Assembly: GCA_023394965.1 (NCBI GenBank)
Contig: JAEWZX010000032.1
Coordinates: 1-64,000, forward strand
Source: Pseudomonadota bacterium
GTDB taxonomy: Bacteria > Pseudomonadota > Alphaproteobacteria > Sphingomonadales > Sphingomonadaceae
Length of the DNA: 64,000 nucleotides
Reading direction: 5' to 3'
Both the position numbers and the translations under genes were made by a program. A model generated the notes under the pieces. That model was not told the origin of the DNA. It saw only the letters and a program-made list of their open reading frames with translations, and ran no database searches. This document shows, one piece after another, positions 53,134-62,581 of the stretch (its first letter is position 1; every line of letters starts with the position of its first letter).

Positions 53134-53759
53134 GCTTCTTTGTCTTTACGCAGGCGCTCTTCGTCTTTACGCAGGCGCTCTTCCAGGCGCCGTTCCATTC
53201 CACGCAGGCGCCGCTGGCGTTTGCGCGCGACGATGAAACGCCACACGATATCCGCCAGGACATAGCCGATCGCCGCGCCGACAATCGCCAGGACGACAAA
53301 GCCGAATATGGTCACCAGAACCGTGACGCCGACGCCTTCGAAGAGATTGAGAAACCATGCCCAGCGGCCACTGGTCATTTCATCCTGAGCCACACCGCCC
53401 GTGGTCGCCAGATCGACCTTCAGAATAAACACGCCCAGCTTGTTGGCCACAACGGCCCAGAAGGGAAAAGTCAGGGGATTGGTAATGAAGGTCACGAGTG
53501 CGGACAGCGGGACATTGGCCCGGGCCGGCAGGGCCATGAATGCGGCGAGGAATATCTGGCCGACCGGAATGATAAATCCAGCAAAGATCCCCAGCGCCAC
53601 ACCGCGCGGCACGCTGCGCCGAGTGAACCGCCACAGTTCGGGCGTCAGGAACCGGTGCGCAATAGGCCGCAAATATCTGTTTTCGGCCATTTGTTCACGC
53701 GTCGGCATATGCCGGCGGATGAAATCCGACAGAAATGTCTTCGACCTGCGCTCGCTCAT
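53130..53759 (-). CDS. DUF2062 membrane protein
   Basis: A 209-residue protein with about three helices. The DUF2062 core is RRSVPRGVALGIFAGFIIPVGQ and the TNPLTFPFWAVVANKLG segment. The C-terminus is highly charged and ends in two copies of ERLRKDE. ATG 53759 is used; in-frame codons upstream run into the smpB side without homology. It is coupled to cckA by ATGA overlap. Function is unknown. Confidence 0.85.
   Translation of the reverse strand: MSERRSKTFLSDFIRRHMPTREQMAENRYLRPIAHRFLTPELWRFTRRSVPRGVALGIFAGFIIPVGQIFLAAFMALPARANVPLSALVTFITNPLTFPFWAVVANKLGVFILKVDLATTGGVAQDEMTSGRWAWFLNLFEGVGVTVLVTIFGFVVLAIVGAAIGYVLADIVWRFIVARKRQRRLRGMERRLEERLRKDEERLRKDKEA
53142..53182. repeat. 21-base tandem duplication in the DUF2062 gene end
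   Basis: GTCTTTACGCAGGCGCTCTT occurs twice with a period of 21 bases (53142 and 53163). On the minus strand it encodes the repeated ERLRKDE of the protein tail, immediately before the cckA start. An in-frame duplication explains it. Confidence 0.85.
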
Positions 53760-53889
53760 TGCCACGACCCTGCCATGCGCCGCCCCAGTGGCGGTTTCAA
53801 GTGGGCGCGCGAAGCGATTTGCGACGAATGCGGCATGGCTGGCGATGTGGTTGCCCCACGCCAGTTTTGTAAGGGGGCAATCGGCGCGT

Positions 53890-54372
53890 TCAGCCGCGCT
53901 CTCGCATAAGTCTTGCCTTGTCGCGCTTCCAGTCGCGGTCCTTGATGGTGGCGCGTTTATCATGCGCCTGCTTGCCCTTTGCCAGGGCGAGTTCGACCTT
54001 TGCCCTGCCGGTAGAGTTGAAATAGATCGATAGCGGGACGAGCGTCATGCCCTTGCGCTCCACCGCACCGAACAGCTTTTCGATCTCGCGTTCGTGCAGC
54101 AGCAATTTACGCGGCCTGCGCGGTTCGTGGTTCAGGCGGTTGCCATGCGAATATTCGGGGATGTTGGCATTGATCAGCCACACCTGCCCATCGCGCACTT
54201 CGGCATAGCTTTCCTTGATGCTCGCCTCACCGGCGCGCAACGCCTTCACCTCGGTGCCTTGCAGCGCAAGTCCGGCTTCGAACGTATCTTCCACATGATA
54301 ATCGAACCGCACACGCCGATTATCGGCGACGGTTTTCTGCTTGTCGAAGGTGGCGGGTTTCGGACGGGCCAT
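53890..54372 (-). CDS. smpB: SsrA-binding protein SmpB
   Basis: A 160-residue tmRNA-binding protein for ribosome rescue. Conserved parts are VADNRRVRFDYHVEDTFEAG, GTEVKALRAGEASIKESYA, HGNRLNHEPRRPRKLLLHE and the C-terminal basic tail KDRDWKRDKARLMRERG. ATG 54372 gives MARPKPATFDKQK, a usual alphaproteobacterial N-terminus. In many relatives dapA sits directly upstream; here two plus-strand genes separate them. The ssrA RNA gene was not seen in the window. Confidence 0.96.
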   Translation of the reverse strand: MARPKPATFDKQKTVADNRRVRFDYHVEDTFEAGLALQGTEVKALRAGEASIKESYAEVRDGQVWLINANIPEYSHGNRLNHEPRRPRKLLLHEREIEKLFGAVERKGMTLVPLSIYFNSTGRAKVELALAKGKQAHDKRATIKDRDWKRDKARLMRERG

Positions 54373-54521
54373 AAGGTCGGCGCATGTAGGGTTTGTTGGG
54401 CGCAAGGCCAAGCCCTGTAAATGACCCTATATTGCTCTATCGCCAAAAGTTGATCAGAAATTCCGTCCGCGTAAGATTAGCGGCAATCGACAATGTCATC
54501 GATTTGACAATTGGGGGGCAC

Positions 54522-56489
54522 ATGAAAATTTTGCTGACGCTACGGTCTTTATTGGCAGCGCTTTTGATCTCGTTGCTCGGCACGGGCGCTACAGCACAGC
54601 AGCCGACCCCTCTGGCGGCTTACGGCGCACTACCCGACGTCGAGGACGCAGCTGTTTCGCCAACCGGAAAACATATCGCGATACTCCTTACCCAGAAGGG
54701 CCAGAGAATGATCGTGATGTTCGATCCATCCCTGCAAGTCATCCGGCAATTGGTCGTTGGTGACGCCAAGATACGTTCCTTCGACTGGATCGGGGATGAT
54801 CATTTATTGCTGTTGAGTAGCCAGACCGAGAAACTGGGCAGCGCTGGCACCGTCAGGTTCACATCTGATATCGCTGAGATAAGTTCCGCCCGCATTATCC
54901 CCGTCGCGGCGGACAAGCAGATCGAGACGGTTTTTGACAAAGCGCGTCATTTGATGGGGGCAGTTCTCGGCAGTTACGGAGTGCGCCAGATCGATGGACG
55001 ATGGACCGCGCATTTTGGCGCGATTCAGTTGGAAAGTTCTAAGGGAAGCAATCGCACCACCTTCGTTTTCAATCACGGGCGACCATTCCTCTATGCAGTC
55101 GACATCGAAGACAACAAGCCGCGCCGTGTTGCAGCGCCCGGCCGCGAGGGTATCGACCGCGACTGGTTGCTGGATGCGCAGGGGAATGTTGCTGCTTCAA
55201 TCGATGTCAGCACCACGACCGGCGAGTGGAAGCTGTCGGGACCGAGTGGCACCGTTATAGTCTCAGGTGCCGACCCCAGCGGCCGCGTGGGTCTAGTGGG
55301 GTTGGGATACGATGGCACGTCCGTCATATATTCGAGCCGCGACCCCGACCTCCATAGACAGTGGTTCGAGATTTCTCTCACGGGAGGGCAACCGAAACCT
55401 TTCCTTCGCGATGTTGATGTCGACCGTCTCTATTTCGATGAAATAACCGGTCATCTTATCGGCTATCTCGACATTCAAAATGGGCCTGTCTTCGCCAACC
55501 CTGAACATCAGACCGCGGTAGAAAATATTCGCAAGGCATTTGGCGACCTCGATATGCGCATGATCGACTGGACACCGGACTTCAAGCAAGTTCTGGTCCG
55601 TACTAGCGGCAACAAAGACAGCGGCACTTGGTATCTCGTGGACGTGGCCGACGGCAAAGCAACCGCAATCGCTTATGAACGTATGCCCATCGGCCCCGAA
55701 AAGGTCGGCCAGATCTCCAGGTTTGCCTACACTGCGGCAGATGGGCTGGAAATGGATGGCATATTGACCTTGCCACCGGGGAAACAAGCTCAGAACCTGC
55801 CAGTGGTCGCACTTCCCCACGGGGGTCCGAGCGCAAGCGATGAAGAGCGTTTCGATTGGTGGGCACAAGCTTTTGCCTCGCGCGGCTACGCTGTTTTCCA
55901 ACCCAATTTTCGTGGCTCCACCAATCGTGGGCAAGCGTTCAAGCTGGCCGGCTACGGTCAGTGGGGGCGTGCGATGCAGACCGATATTTCGGACGGCCTT
56001 GCGGCTTTGGCCGCCAAGGGTGTGATCGACAAGGATCGAGCATGCATTGTTGGCGCTAGCTATGGTGGCTATGCTGCGCTCGCCGGAGTGACCATTCAGC
56101 AAGGTCTCTATCGCTGTGCCATAGCCGTAGCTCCGGTGAGCGACATTGAGGCCATGTACAATGAGGATGTCGAGACCTCAGGTGGGGCTCGGGTGACGCG
56201 ATCGGCCCTGGTTGAACAGCTCGGCCCCAGAGCCGGTTGGGATGCCGTTTCACCTCGGCGGCTTGCCAATAAAGCCGATGCCCCGATCCTGCTGATCCAT
56301 GGTCGCGACGACACGGTTGTACCCTACTCGCATTCCCAAAAAATGGCGGATGCCTTGAAGGACGCCGGTAAACCGTTCGAGTTGGTAACGTTACAAGGCG
56401 AAGATCACTGGCTTTCACTGTCATCAACACGTTTGAGAATGCTCGAAGCCGCAGTAGAATTTGTAGAGAAGCACAACCCAGCCGATTAA
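54522..56489 (+). CDS. S9-family prolyl oligopeptidase-like serine peptidase, exported
   Basis: A 655-residue peptidase with signal peptide ending at ATAQQ. The N-terminal part (about 30-390) is a beta-propeller and the C-terminal part (about 400-650) an alpha/beta hydrolase. The catalytic Ser is in VGASYGGYAAL, the Asp in HGRDDTVVPYSHS and the His in GEDHWLS. It would cleave short peptides in the periplasm. ATG 54522 follows GGGGGG. The gene stands opposite to smpB and dapA, with the AstE-like gene downstream. Confidence 0.9.
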   Translation: MKILLTLRSLLAALLISLLGTGATAQQPTPLAAYGALPDVEDAAVSPTGKHIAILLTQKGQRMIVMFDPSLQVIRQLVVGDAKIRSFDWIGDDHLLLLSSQTEKLGSAGTVRFTSDIAEISSARIIPVAADKQIETVFDKARHLMGAVLGSYGVRQIDGRWTAHFGAIQLESSKGSNRTTFVFNHGRPFLYAVDIEDNKPRRVAAPGREGIDRDWLLDAQGNVAASIDVSTTTGEWKLSGPSGTVIVSGADPSGRVGLVGLGYDGTSVIYSSRDPDLHRQWFEISLTGGQPKPFLRDVDVDRLYFDEITGHLIGYLDIQNGPVFANPEHQTAVENIRKAFGDLDMRMIDWTPDFKQVLVRTSGNKDSGTWYLVDVADGKATAIAYERMPIGPEKVGQISRFAYTAADGLEMDGILTLPPGKQAQNLPVVALPHGGPSASDEERFDWWAQAFASRGYAVFQPNFRGSTNRGQAFKLAGYGQWGRAMQTDISDGLAALAAKGVIDKDRACIVGASYGGYAALAGVTIQQGLYRCAIAVAPVSDIEAMYNEDVETSGGARVTRSALVEQLGPRAGWDAVSPRRLANKADAPILLIHGRDDTVVPYSHSQKMADALKDAGKPFELVTLQGEDHWLSLSSTRLRMLEAAVEFVEKHNPAD

Positions 56490-56586
56490 GGCGGCCCGGG
56501 TTTTCACGTCGCGGCTCGCGTGTTTGTATTCCCTTTCACTGGGAACGGCACGATGGTGCTTTTCGCTTGCCAACGAGAAGGCCGTC

Positions 56587-57675
56587 GTGCCGATTAGAAG
56601 GATGAGCGCCGTAAATTCTGCAGAACCTTTTCTTCTTCACGACAGACGCCTTGAGCCTGGAACACAGGCGGCTGTCGAAATCCCGGTCAGCCAGCAGGTC
56701 ACCGGCCTGAACTCCGCCCTCGCCCTGCGCGTGATGCATGGTGTGCGGCGGGGGCCGTGCGTTTTCGTGAGCGGTGCGATCCATGGTGACGAAATCATCG
56801 GTACAGCCGTTATCCAGCATCTCATTGAACGTCTTTCACCCGATATGCTGGCGGGAACGATCATCTTCGCGCCCGCCGTAAATATCTACGGTCTGGTCGC
56901 ACATAGCCGCTATCTGCCGGACCGCCGCGATCTCAACCGCAGCTTTCCCGGCGCGGAGCATGGCAGCCTGGCGGCTCAACTGGCACATTGCTTTCTCACG
57001 AATGTGATCGATCGCTGCTCGCTGGGCATCGACATCCATTCGGCGGCTGTACACCGATACAATCTTCCCCAGATCCGCATTGCATCGGGCAGTTCGTATC
57101 TGTCGGAGCTGGCAATGGCATTCGGCGCCCCGATCATCATCGAAAGTCCATTGCGCCCCGGTTCGATGAGGGCGCTAGCCCATGACCGCGAAACACCCAT
57201 GCTGTTGCTGGAAGCTGGCGAAGCGCTCCGCTTCGACAGTTTTTCGATCGACGTCGGCGTGGCGGGCATTGTACGCGTGCTGGCCCACATCGGAATGATC
57301 GAAGCGGACGATGGGCTTTCTGATGTCCACGTTCCGCTGCGATCCAACCGGTCGAACTGGGTACGGGCTCCCCGCGGGGGCATCACCCGCCGCATCCGCA
57401 AATCGGGGGACATCGTGCGACAGGGCGATCCGCTGGCATCCATCGGCGGGCTTTTCGGCGAAGATCGCATGGATCTGGTCAGCCCCTTGGATGGCGTCAT
57501 CATCGGACATGCCACCCTCCCGATCGTCAATCAGGGCGATGCCCTGTTTCATATCGCCGAAGTCGACGCGCTAGATCACGCGGGCGATCATGCTGACAGC
57601 ATCGTGGAAGCGCTGGCGGTCAGTAATCCGCCGTTCGTAGCCACACCCTTGCTCGACGAAGATGAAGTGCTTTAA
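56587..57675 (+). CDS. Succinylglutamate desuccinylase/aspartoacylase-family zinc hydrolase
   Basis: A 362-residue M14-like zinc enzyme. The metal site is GAIHGDE (His66, Glu69) with a second His in GIDIHSA, and RRDLNRSFPG binds a substrate carboxylate. The C-terminal third (about 265-345) contains RAPRGGITRR and SPLDGVIIGHATLP, a biotinyl/lipoyl-like barrel seen in this subgroup. GTG 56587 is chosen because GAGAAGG precedes it; ATG 56602 is the alternative. It probably removes an acyl group from an amino acid or peptide. Its 3-prime end overlaps dapA tail to tail by four bases. Confidence 0.82.
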   Translation: MPIRRMSAVNSAEPFLLHDRRLEPGTQAAVEIPVSQQVTGLNSALALRVMHGVRRGPCVFVSGAIHGDEIIGTAVIQHLIERLSPDMLAGTIIFAPAVNIYGLVAHSRYLPDRRDLNRSFPGAEHGSLAAQLAHCFLTNVIDRCSLGIDIHSAAVHRYNLPQIRIASGSSYLSELAMAFGAPIIIESPLRPGSMRALAHDRETPMLLLEAGEALRFDSFSIDVGVAGIVRVLAHIGMIEADDGLSDVHVPLRSNRSNWVRAPRGGITRRIRKSGDIVRQGDPLASIGGLFGEDRMDLVSPLDGVIIGHATLPIVNQGDALFHIAEVDALDHAGDHADSIVEALAVSNPPFVATPLLDEDEVL

Positions 57676-58553
57676 ATCAGGCCCGCAAATTCGAGCGCTT
57701 CGTCCACGGCTTTGCGGCTCGCTTCGCTGGCGCTGCACAGCGGCAGGCGAACATCGGGCGAAAACCAGTCATGCACACGGCTGAGCGCATATTTCACAGG
57801 TGCCGGGCTGGCATCCGAGAACATCGCATAATGCAAGGGAAACAGCCGGTCATTAAGCTCGCGCGCCTTGACGAGGTCGTTTGCCGCAATCGCATCCTGA
57901 AATTCAGAACACAGCGCAGGGGCAACATTGGCGGTCACCGAAATGCAGCCCGAACCGCCCGCCGCCGAATGCGGCAGCCACAGTTCGTCATTGCCCGATA
58001 GCTGACAGAATTCGCGACCTATGCCCATGCGATGGTCCGCAACGCGCGAAAGATCGCCACTCGCATCCTTGATGGCGACGATCCGATCGGGGTGCTTGCG
58101 GACCAGTTCGACGACCGTTTCATCCTCGATATCCGTCACCGTGCGGCCGGGAACGTTGTAAAGGACGATCGGCAAATCGCTGTTTTCTGCAAGAAAACTG
58201 AAATGGGCGATCAGGCCGGCCTGGCTTGGCCGATTGTAATAGGGCGCAACGCACAGCCCCGCCGCAGCGCCTGCCTTTTTGGAAAACTGCATATGCAGCA
58301 GCGCATTGCGGGTGTCGTTGGACCCGCACCCTGCGATCACCGGCACACGGCCGGCGGCCTGTTCGATACAGACTTCGATGACGCGGTGATGTTCCGCATT
58401 CGACAGGGTCGATGCCTCACCCGTCGTTCCGCAGGGAACCAGTCCCTTGCTGCCATTCTCTATCTGCCAGTCGACCAGCTTGCGAAAAGCGGCTTCATCG
58501 AACGACCCGTCGCGAAAAGGAGTCGCCAGAGCGGGAATCGAGCCTGAGAACAT
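57672..58553 (-). CDS. dapA: 4-hydroxy-tetrahydrodipicolinate synthase
   Basis: A 293-residue class I aldolase condensing pyruvate with aspartate semialdehyde for lysine and diaminopimelate. The Schiff-base Lys162 is in VAIKDASGDLSR, Tyr132 in LYNVPGRT, and GTTGEASTL forms the pyruvate loop. The N-terminus MFSGSIPALATPF is standard. It diverges from the lytic transglycosylase gene with a 95-base gap. KDG aldolases share the fold, but these motifs and context indicate DapA. Confidence 0.93.
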   Translation of the reverse strand: MFSGSIPALATPFRDGSFDEAAFRKLVDWQIENGSKGLVPCGTTGEASTLSNAEHHRVIEVCIEQAAGRVPVIAGCGSNDTRNALLHMQFSKKAGAAAGLCVAPYYNRPSQAGLIAHFSFLAENSDLPIVLYNVPGRTVTDIEDETVVELVRKHPDRIVAIKDASGDLSRVADHRMGIGREFCQLSGNDELWLPHSAAGGSGCISVTANVAPALCSEFQDAIAANDLVKARELNDRLFPLHYAMFSDASPAPVKYALSRVHDWFSPDVRLPLCSASEASRKAVDEALEFAGLI

Positions 58554-58648
58554 TTACGTAAGTCCCACGTTAGAGGTATGAAACAGGGCAATTTTCGGCG
58601 GTTCGCGCCATAATTCATTCAGCGCCTGATAAGGAGGGGCCGGGCACT

Positions 58649-60592
58649 ATGTCCAGCATGGGCAGAAAAACAGTTTTCACATTCGCACTCATGCTTGGCT
58701 CTTCGCTGGCATTCCCCTCAATCTCTCAGGCGCAGGACAATGCGCGCACCAGCATGGTTGCACGGCAGCCCGGCAACATGGACCAGGCCGTTGGCCAGTG
58801 GGAATATCTGACAAGCCAGCAGAACCTGCCATTTTCGTCTTACGCCGGCTTCGTCTCCAGCTATCCGGATTTTCCCAAGCAGGAATTGCTGCAGCGGCGT
58901 GCCGAAGCAGCGCTTGATCGCGAAGCCCCTTCACCACAGGCGCTGGTTGCTTTCTTCGACCGACATCCGCCGCTGACGAACAGCGGCAAGGCGCGCTATG
59001 CGCTGGCCCTTGCCTCGCTCAACCGACCGGAAGCGATCGACGTCGCGCGCGATGCGTGGCGTGGCGGCACCATGAGCGGCCCGTCGGAACTCTATATGCA
59101 GGGCCTGTTCGGCAGCCGTTTTGCCCCTGAAGATCAGGATGCGCGGATGGATGCGCTGCTGTGGCAGAGCGATTACGAAGCAGCGTCGCGCCATATCGTG
59201 CGCGTCTCGCCCGCTTATCGCCCGACAGCCCAGGCCCGACTTGCCATGCTGCAGGGCAGCACCCCGGCGCAGGCGGGTGTGCCAGTGCCTGCCGGTGCCA
59301 TGAACGATGCGGGCTATGTCTACAATCTGACGCGGCACTATCGCACTTCCGGGCAGCCTTACGAAGCCGTGAACCTGCTTTCCACGCGGGCACCGTTTTC
59401 GGCGCCTGCGTTCGATGGCACCCAGTTCGTGACCGAAGCCCTGGCCGTGGCCAAGAGCGCTGGCACGTCCCAGGCCGTCAGCATCGCCTCGAAGATCGAC
59501 GATGTGTTCTCCCCCGGCACCGATATTTCGGACCAGTCCTTCACCCTGCGGGACAAATATACCGATCTGATGTGGCTCGGCGGCACCAAGGCGCTGTGGT
59601 CGCTGGGGGACGGGGCGCAGGCAGCGCCGCTGTTCTATCGGTACGGCACCGCCGCCAAGACACCGCTCACCCGGTCGAAAGGGTTTTACTGGGCCGGTCG
59701 CGCCGCAGCGCGGGCCGGTGACCGTAGCGGGGCCCAGCGGTACTGGGAAATGGCGGCGGAATATCCCGATTGGTATTATGGCCAGCTCGCCCTGAAGGAA
59801 CTGGGCCGCCCGATGCCGTCCTTTGCGGCTGTTCCCACCCCCAATTCGGCAGAGCGGGCCGCCTTCGAAGCCGATCCGCTGACCGGTGCGCTGCGGGCGA
59901 TTTCCCGCAATCGCCGCGACTGGCGGACGGAGCGGGCCTTTTTCGAAGCGATTGCCGAAAAAGCCGATACGCCTGGCGAAATGGCACTTGTCGGCCAGTT
60001 CGCGCGCGACACCGGGATGGACGAGCTGGCGGTTGTCGCCGGGCTTGTGGCTGGCGAACATGGCTTCAAGGGCTTCGAACGCCTGGGCTATCCCACCGTC
60101 CAGACCCATTCGGGTGCCAACTGGACCATGGTCCACGCCATCGCCCGGCAGGAAAGCGAATTCGATCGCAATCGCGTCAGCCATGCCGGCGCGCGCGGGA
60201 TGATGCAGCTGATGCCCGGAACCGCGCGGGAAGAAGCGGGCAAGATCGGGGTGAACTACATGTCCGCCGATCTGACTGCGAACCCGGCGTATAACATTCG
60301 CCTCGGCGATGCGCACTTCGCGCGGCTGATGGATCGTTATGGCGGGGCCTACCCGCTGGCCATCGCGGCGTATAATGCCGGGCCGGGACGGGTTAACCAG
60401 TGGCTTGCAGCCAATGGCGATCCGCGCAACGGTTCGGTCGACTGGGTGACCTGGATCGAACAGATCCCGGCCAATTTCGAAACGCGCTATTACGTGATGC
60501 GCGTGATCGGCAACGCCGTCAGCTACGCCAATATGCACCCGGACAAATCGGCCAGCTACGAACGCGATATCGGCAATTACCTGCGCCGCTGA
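58649..60592 (+). CDS. Soluble lytic murein transglycosylase (Slt70-like)
   Basis: A 647-residue periplasmic enzyme with signal peptide ending at SQAQ. The long N-terminal part is an Ala-rich alpha-superhelix. The catalytic domain (about 485-620) has the Glu in ARQESEFDRNRVSHAGARG, then MMQLMPGTA and AIAAYNAGPGRVNQW. It cleaves peptidoglycan to 1,6-anhydro products. AAGGAGGGG precedes the ATG. greB follows after 23 bases, probably co-transcribed. Confidence 0.93.
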   Translation: MSSMGRKTVFTFALMLGSSLAFPSISQAQDNARTSMVARQPGNMDQAVGQWEYLTSQQNLPFSSYAGFVSSYPDFPKQELLQRRAEAALDREAPSPQALVAFFDRHPPLTNSGKARYALALASLNRPEAIDVARDAWRGGTMSGPSELYMQGLFGSRFAPEDQDARMDALLWQSDYEAASRHIVRVSPAYRPTAQARLAMLQGSTPAQAGVPVPAGAMNDAGYVYNLTRHYRTSGQPYEAVNLLSTRAPFSAPAFDGTQFVTEALAVAKSAGTSQAVSIASKIDDVFSPGTDISDQSFTLRDKYTDLMWLGGTKALWSLGDGAQAAPLFYRYGTAAKTPLTRSKGFYWAGRAAARAGDRSGAQRYWEMAAEYPDWYYGQLALKELGRPMPSFAAVPTPNSAERAAFEADPLTGALRAISRNRRDWRTERAFFEAIAEKADTPGEMALVGQFARDTGMDELAVVAGLVAGEHGFKGFERLGYPTVQTHSGANWTMVHAIARQESEFDRNRVSHAGARGMMQLMPGTAREEAGKIGVNYMSADLTANPAYNIRLGDAHFARLMDRYGGAYPLAIAAYNAGPGRVNQWLAANGDPRNGSVDWVTWIEQIPANFETRYYVMRVIGNAVSYANMHPDKSASYERDIGNYLRR

Positions 60593-60615
60593 TTTGCGCT
60601 AGGGGCGCAAGCCTC

Positions 60616-61095
60616 ATGCAGCCGAAATCGAATCCCGTCACGCCCGCAGGCTATGCCGCGATGAAGGAACGCTACGACCATCTTCTTGGGACCGAGCGGC
60701 CGGAAATCGTGGAGATAGTCAGCTGGGCGGCGGGCAATGGCGACCGCAGCGAAAACGGCGATTATCTCTATGGCCGCAAGCGCATGCGTGAAATCGATCG
60801 CGAGCTGGCCCATCTTTCCCGGCGGCTGAAAGCCGCCCGCGTGATCGATCCGGTGGAACAGCCCGACAAATCGCGCGCCTTTTTCGGGGCGACCGTCACA
60901 CTGGCCGACGAAGACGACAATGAAAGAACCGTCACGCTGGTGGGCGATGACGAACAGGATGCCAGCGCCGGCCGGATCGGCTGGTCTTCCCCGCTCGCCC
61001 GCGCGCTCAAGGGAGCGGCTGTGGGGGATCTGCGCAACGTCACCCTTCCCGGCGGCGCCAAGGAATGGGAAATCACTGCCATCGCCTATGCGTAG
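60616..61095 (+). CDS. greB: Transcription elongation factor GreB
   Basis: A 159-residue factor that rescues backtracked RNA polymerase. The N-terminal coiled coil carries the acidic tip GDRSENGDYLYGRKRMREID. The C-terminal FKBP-like domain ends with SSPLARALKGAAVGD and GAKEWEITAI. The longer YGRKRMREIDREL segment is of GreB rather than GreA type. ATG 60616 is set by family N-terminus. It overlaps the next gene by eight bases. Confidence 0.9.
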   Translation: MQPKSNPVTPAGYAAMKERYDHLLGTERPEIVEIVSWAAGNGDRSENGDYLYGRKRMREIDRELAHLSRRLKAARVIDPVEQPDKSRAFFGATVTLADEDDNERTVTLVGDDEQDASAGRIGWSSPLARALKGAAVGDLRNVTLPGGAKEWEITAIAYA

Positions 61096-61570
61096 GCTGG
61101 CCCTCCTCTGCGCCCTGCTGCTGGCGGCCCCGCTGTCGGCCAGGGACAGCCTTGGCGTCTTTTCCGATTGGGGCGCGTTCCGCGATCCGGCGGTTCCGCG
61201 CTGCTATGCCATTGCTATGCCTGCCCCCACCAAGGCCCGGCGGGATTTCCAGCCTTTCGCCACCATCGGCACCTGGCCGAAGAAGAGGCTGCGCGGGCAG
61301 GTTCATTTCCGCCTGTCGCGCGAACTGTCGCCGCGGTCGGGCACGGTGCTGGCGATCGGCGGCAAGAGCTTTACGCTGAGCGGCGGCGGGGCCGATGCCT
61401 GGGCGCAGGATCGCAAGATGGACGCGGCCATCTTGGCCGCCATGCGGTCCGCCAGCCGGATGACAATTCGCGCCACCGACAGCAGCGGGCGGCGCTTTTC
61501 CAACACTTATTCGCTGTCGGGCGCGGCCACGGCGATGGATGCCGCCACCCTCGCCTGCTCTTCCCGCTGA
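61088..61570 (+). CDS. Exported IalB-like protein
   Basis: A 160-residue protein with signal peptide MRRLALLCALLLAAPLSA. The mature part begins RDSLGVFSDWGAFRD, has RCYAIAMPAP and ends with a Cys near the C-terminus, giving a possible disulfide. This layout resembles the invasion-associated locus B family, but the match is by eye. It overlaps greB by eight bases and is followed by a strong terminator. Function is unknown. Confidence 0.7.
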   Translation: MRRLALLCALLLAAPLSARDSLGVFSDWGAFRDPAVPRCYAIAMPAPTKARRDFQPFATIGTWPKKRLRGQVHFRLSRELSPRSGTVLAIGGKSFTLSGGGADAWAQDRKMDAAILAAMRSASRMTIRATDSSGRRFSNTYSLSGAATAMDAATLACSSR

Positions 61571-61580
61571 CCACAAAAAA

Positions 61581-61613
61581 GGCCGGGGAGCTTGTGCTCC
61601 CCGGCCCGTTTTT
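61581..61613. terminator. Bidirectional intrinsic terminator
   Basis: GGCCGGGGAGC (61581-61591), loop TTGT, GCTCCCCGGCC (61596-61606) is an 11-bp perfect GC-rich stem. It is followed by CGTTTTT on the plus strand and preceded by AAAAAA, giving a T tract on the minus strand too. It ends both the slt-greB unit and the facing outer-membrane gene. Confidence 0.92.
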
Positions 61614-61628
61614 CAACGCTGCATTCGC

Positions 61629-62294
61629 TTAGAAGCGCATGCCCACGCCAGCCATCACCTGGTGACGGTCGAGATCGACGTCGAAGTTGCTGCTGGTCGC
61701 ACCATCGGGGAATTCGATGTTCGCTTCGCTGTAGTTCGAATAACGATATTCGAGATTCATGAAGGTGTTGGAATTGATCGCATATTCAAGACCAGCACCT
61801 GCGCGCCAGCCGTCAAGCTTGAAATCGCGGTCCGTTTCGGTCGTGCCATCGCTGCTGAGAATGTTCAGCTTGGCGTTGGTGTAACCGCCCTTGGCATAAA
61901 GCAGCACGTCGGGGGCCACCTTGGCACCGGCACGAACACCGATGTAGAGATCGCGGCCGGCATCGACTTCACCGAAGCCGAAACCTTCGAAATCACCATT
62001 GTTGAAGTCGGTCTTCGCGGTCGAGTCCGTATATTCGCCTTCGACACCGACGACTGCGCCGCCGAGATCGACGTCGTAACCGAGGGTTACACCATAGGCG
62101 AGGCCGTCGATCGACTGATCGTTGTTGTTCGCATCGTTGTCGTCGTCGACGCTGCTACCAGCCTTCACGGCATCGTAACCGGCCGTAACGCCAACGCGGA
62201 AACCGTCGAACTGGCTGTCGGTGCTCTGCGCCATGGCCGGGGCCGACATTGCGGCGATCGAACCTGCGACCAGAAGGGCTGTTGTCTTTTTCAT
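61629..62294 (-). CDS. Outer-membrane beta-barrel protein (OmpW/opacity-like porin family)
   Basis: A 221-residue small barrel. The signal peptide MKKTTALLVAGSIAAMSAPAMA is cleaved before QSTDSQ. Alternating strands such as VGVTAGYDAV, GLAYGVTLGYDVD and MNLEYRYSNYSEA point to eight strands, and the last residue is Phe (GVGMRF), the barrel-assembly signal. An acidic loop (DDDNDANNND) occurs near residue 50. It ends at a bidirectional terminator. It is probably abundant, but substrate is unknown. Confidence 0.85.
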   Translation of the reverse strand: MKKTTALLVAGSIAAMSAPAMAQSTDSQFDGFRVGVTAGYDAVKAGSSVDDDNDANNNDQSIDGLAYGVTLGYDVDLGGAVVGVEGEYTDSTAKTDFNNGDFEGFGFGEVDAGRDLYIGVRAGAKVAPDVLLYAKGGYTNAKLNILSSDGTTETDRDFKLDGWRAGAGLEYAINSNTFMNLEYRYSNYSEANIEFPDGATSSNFDVDLDRHQVMAGVGMRF

Positions 62295-62581
62295 TGTATA
62301 CTCCGTTATTACCCACGATTTTGCATCGCGTGGACTGAGAAAACGGAACCATGGCCCTGTGGTTTCATTAACCTGTCACAACAAGAATGTGTGGCATTAG
62401 AGACACAATATTACCGACGATCCGTGCGCTGCGAGCGGCAAAACGGTGGAATTTCAGGGAACGCGACCAATGGCCGATAAAGATCGACGGATTACCGGAA
62501 CCCGCCCGTCATTCCGCAGTTTTATCGCGCCGCTCTTCAATCTGGCCAAATAGCCCTGCGGCGCCTATATGCGCGGTTCCC

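Noticed and set aside
57672..58553. A KDG or KDPG aldolase completing the alginate pathway
   Set aside because: The protein has DapA motifs and lies 44 kb from the alginate genes beside core-genome genes, so it is called dapA.
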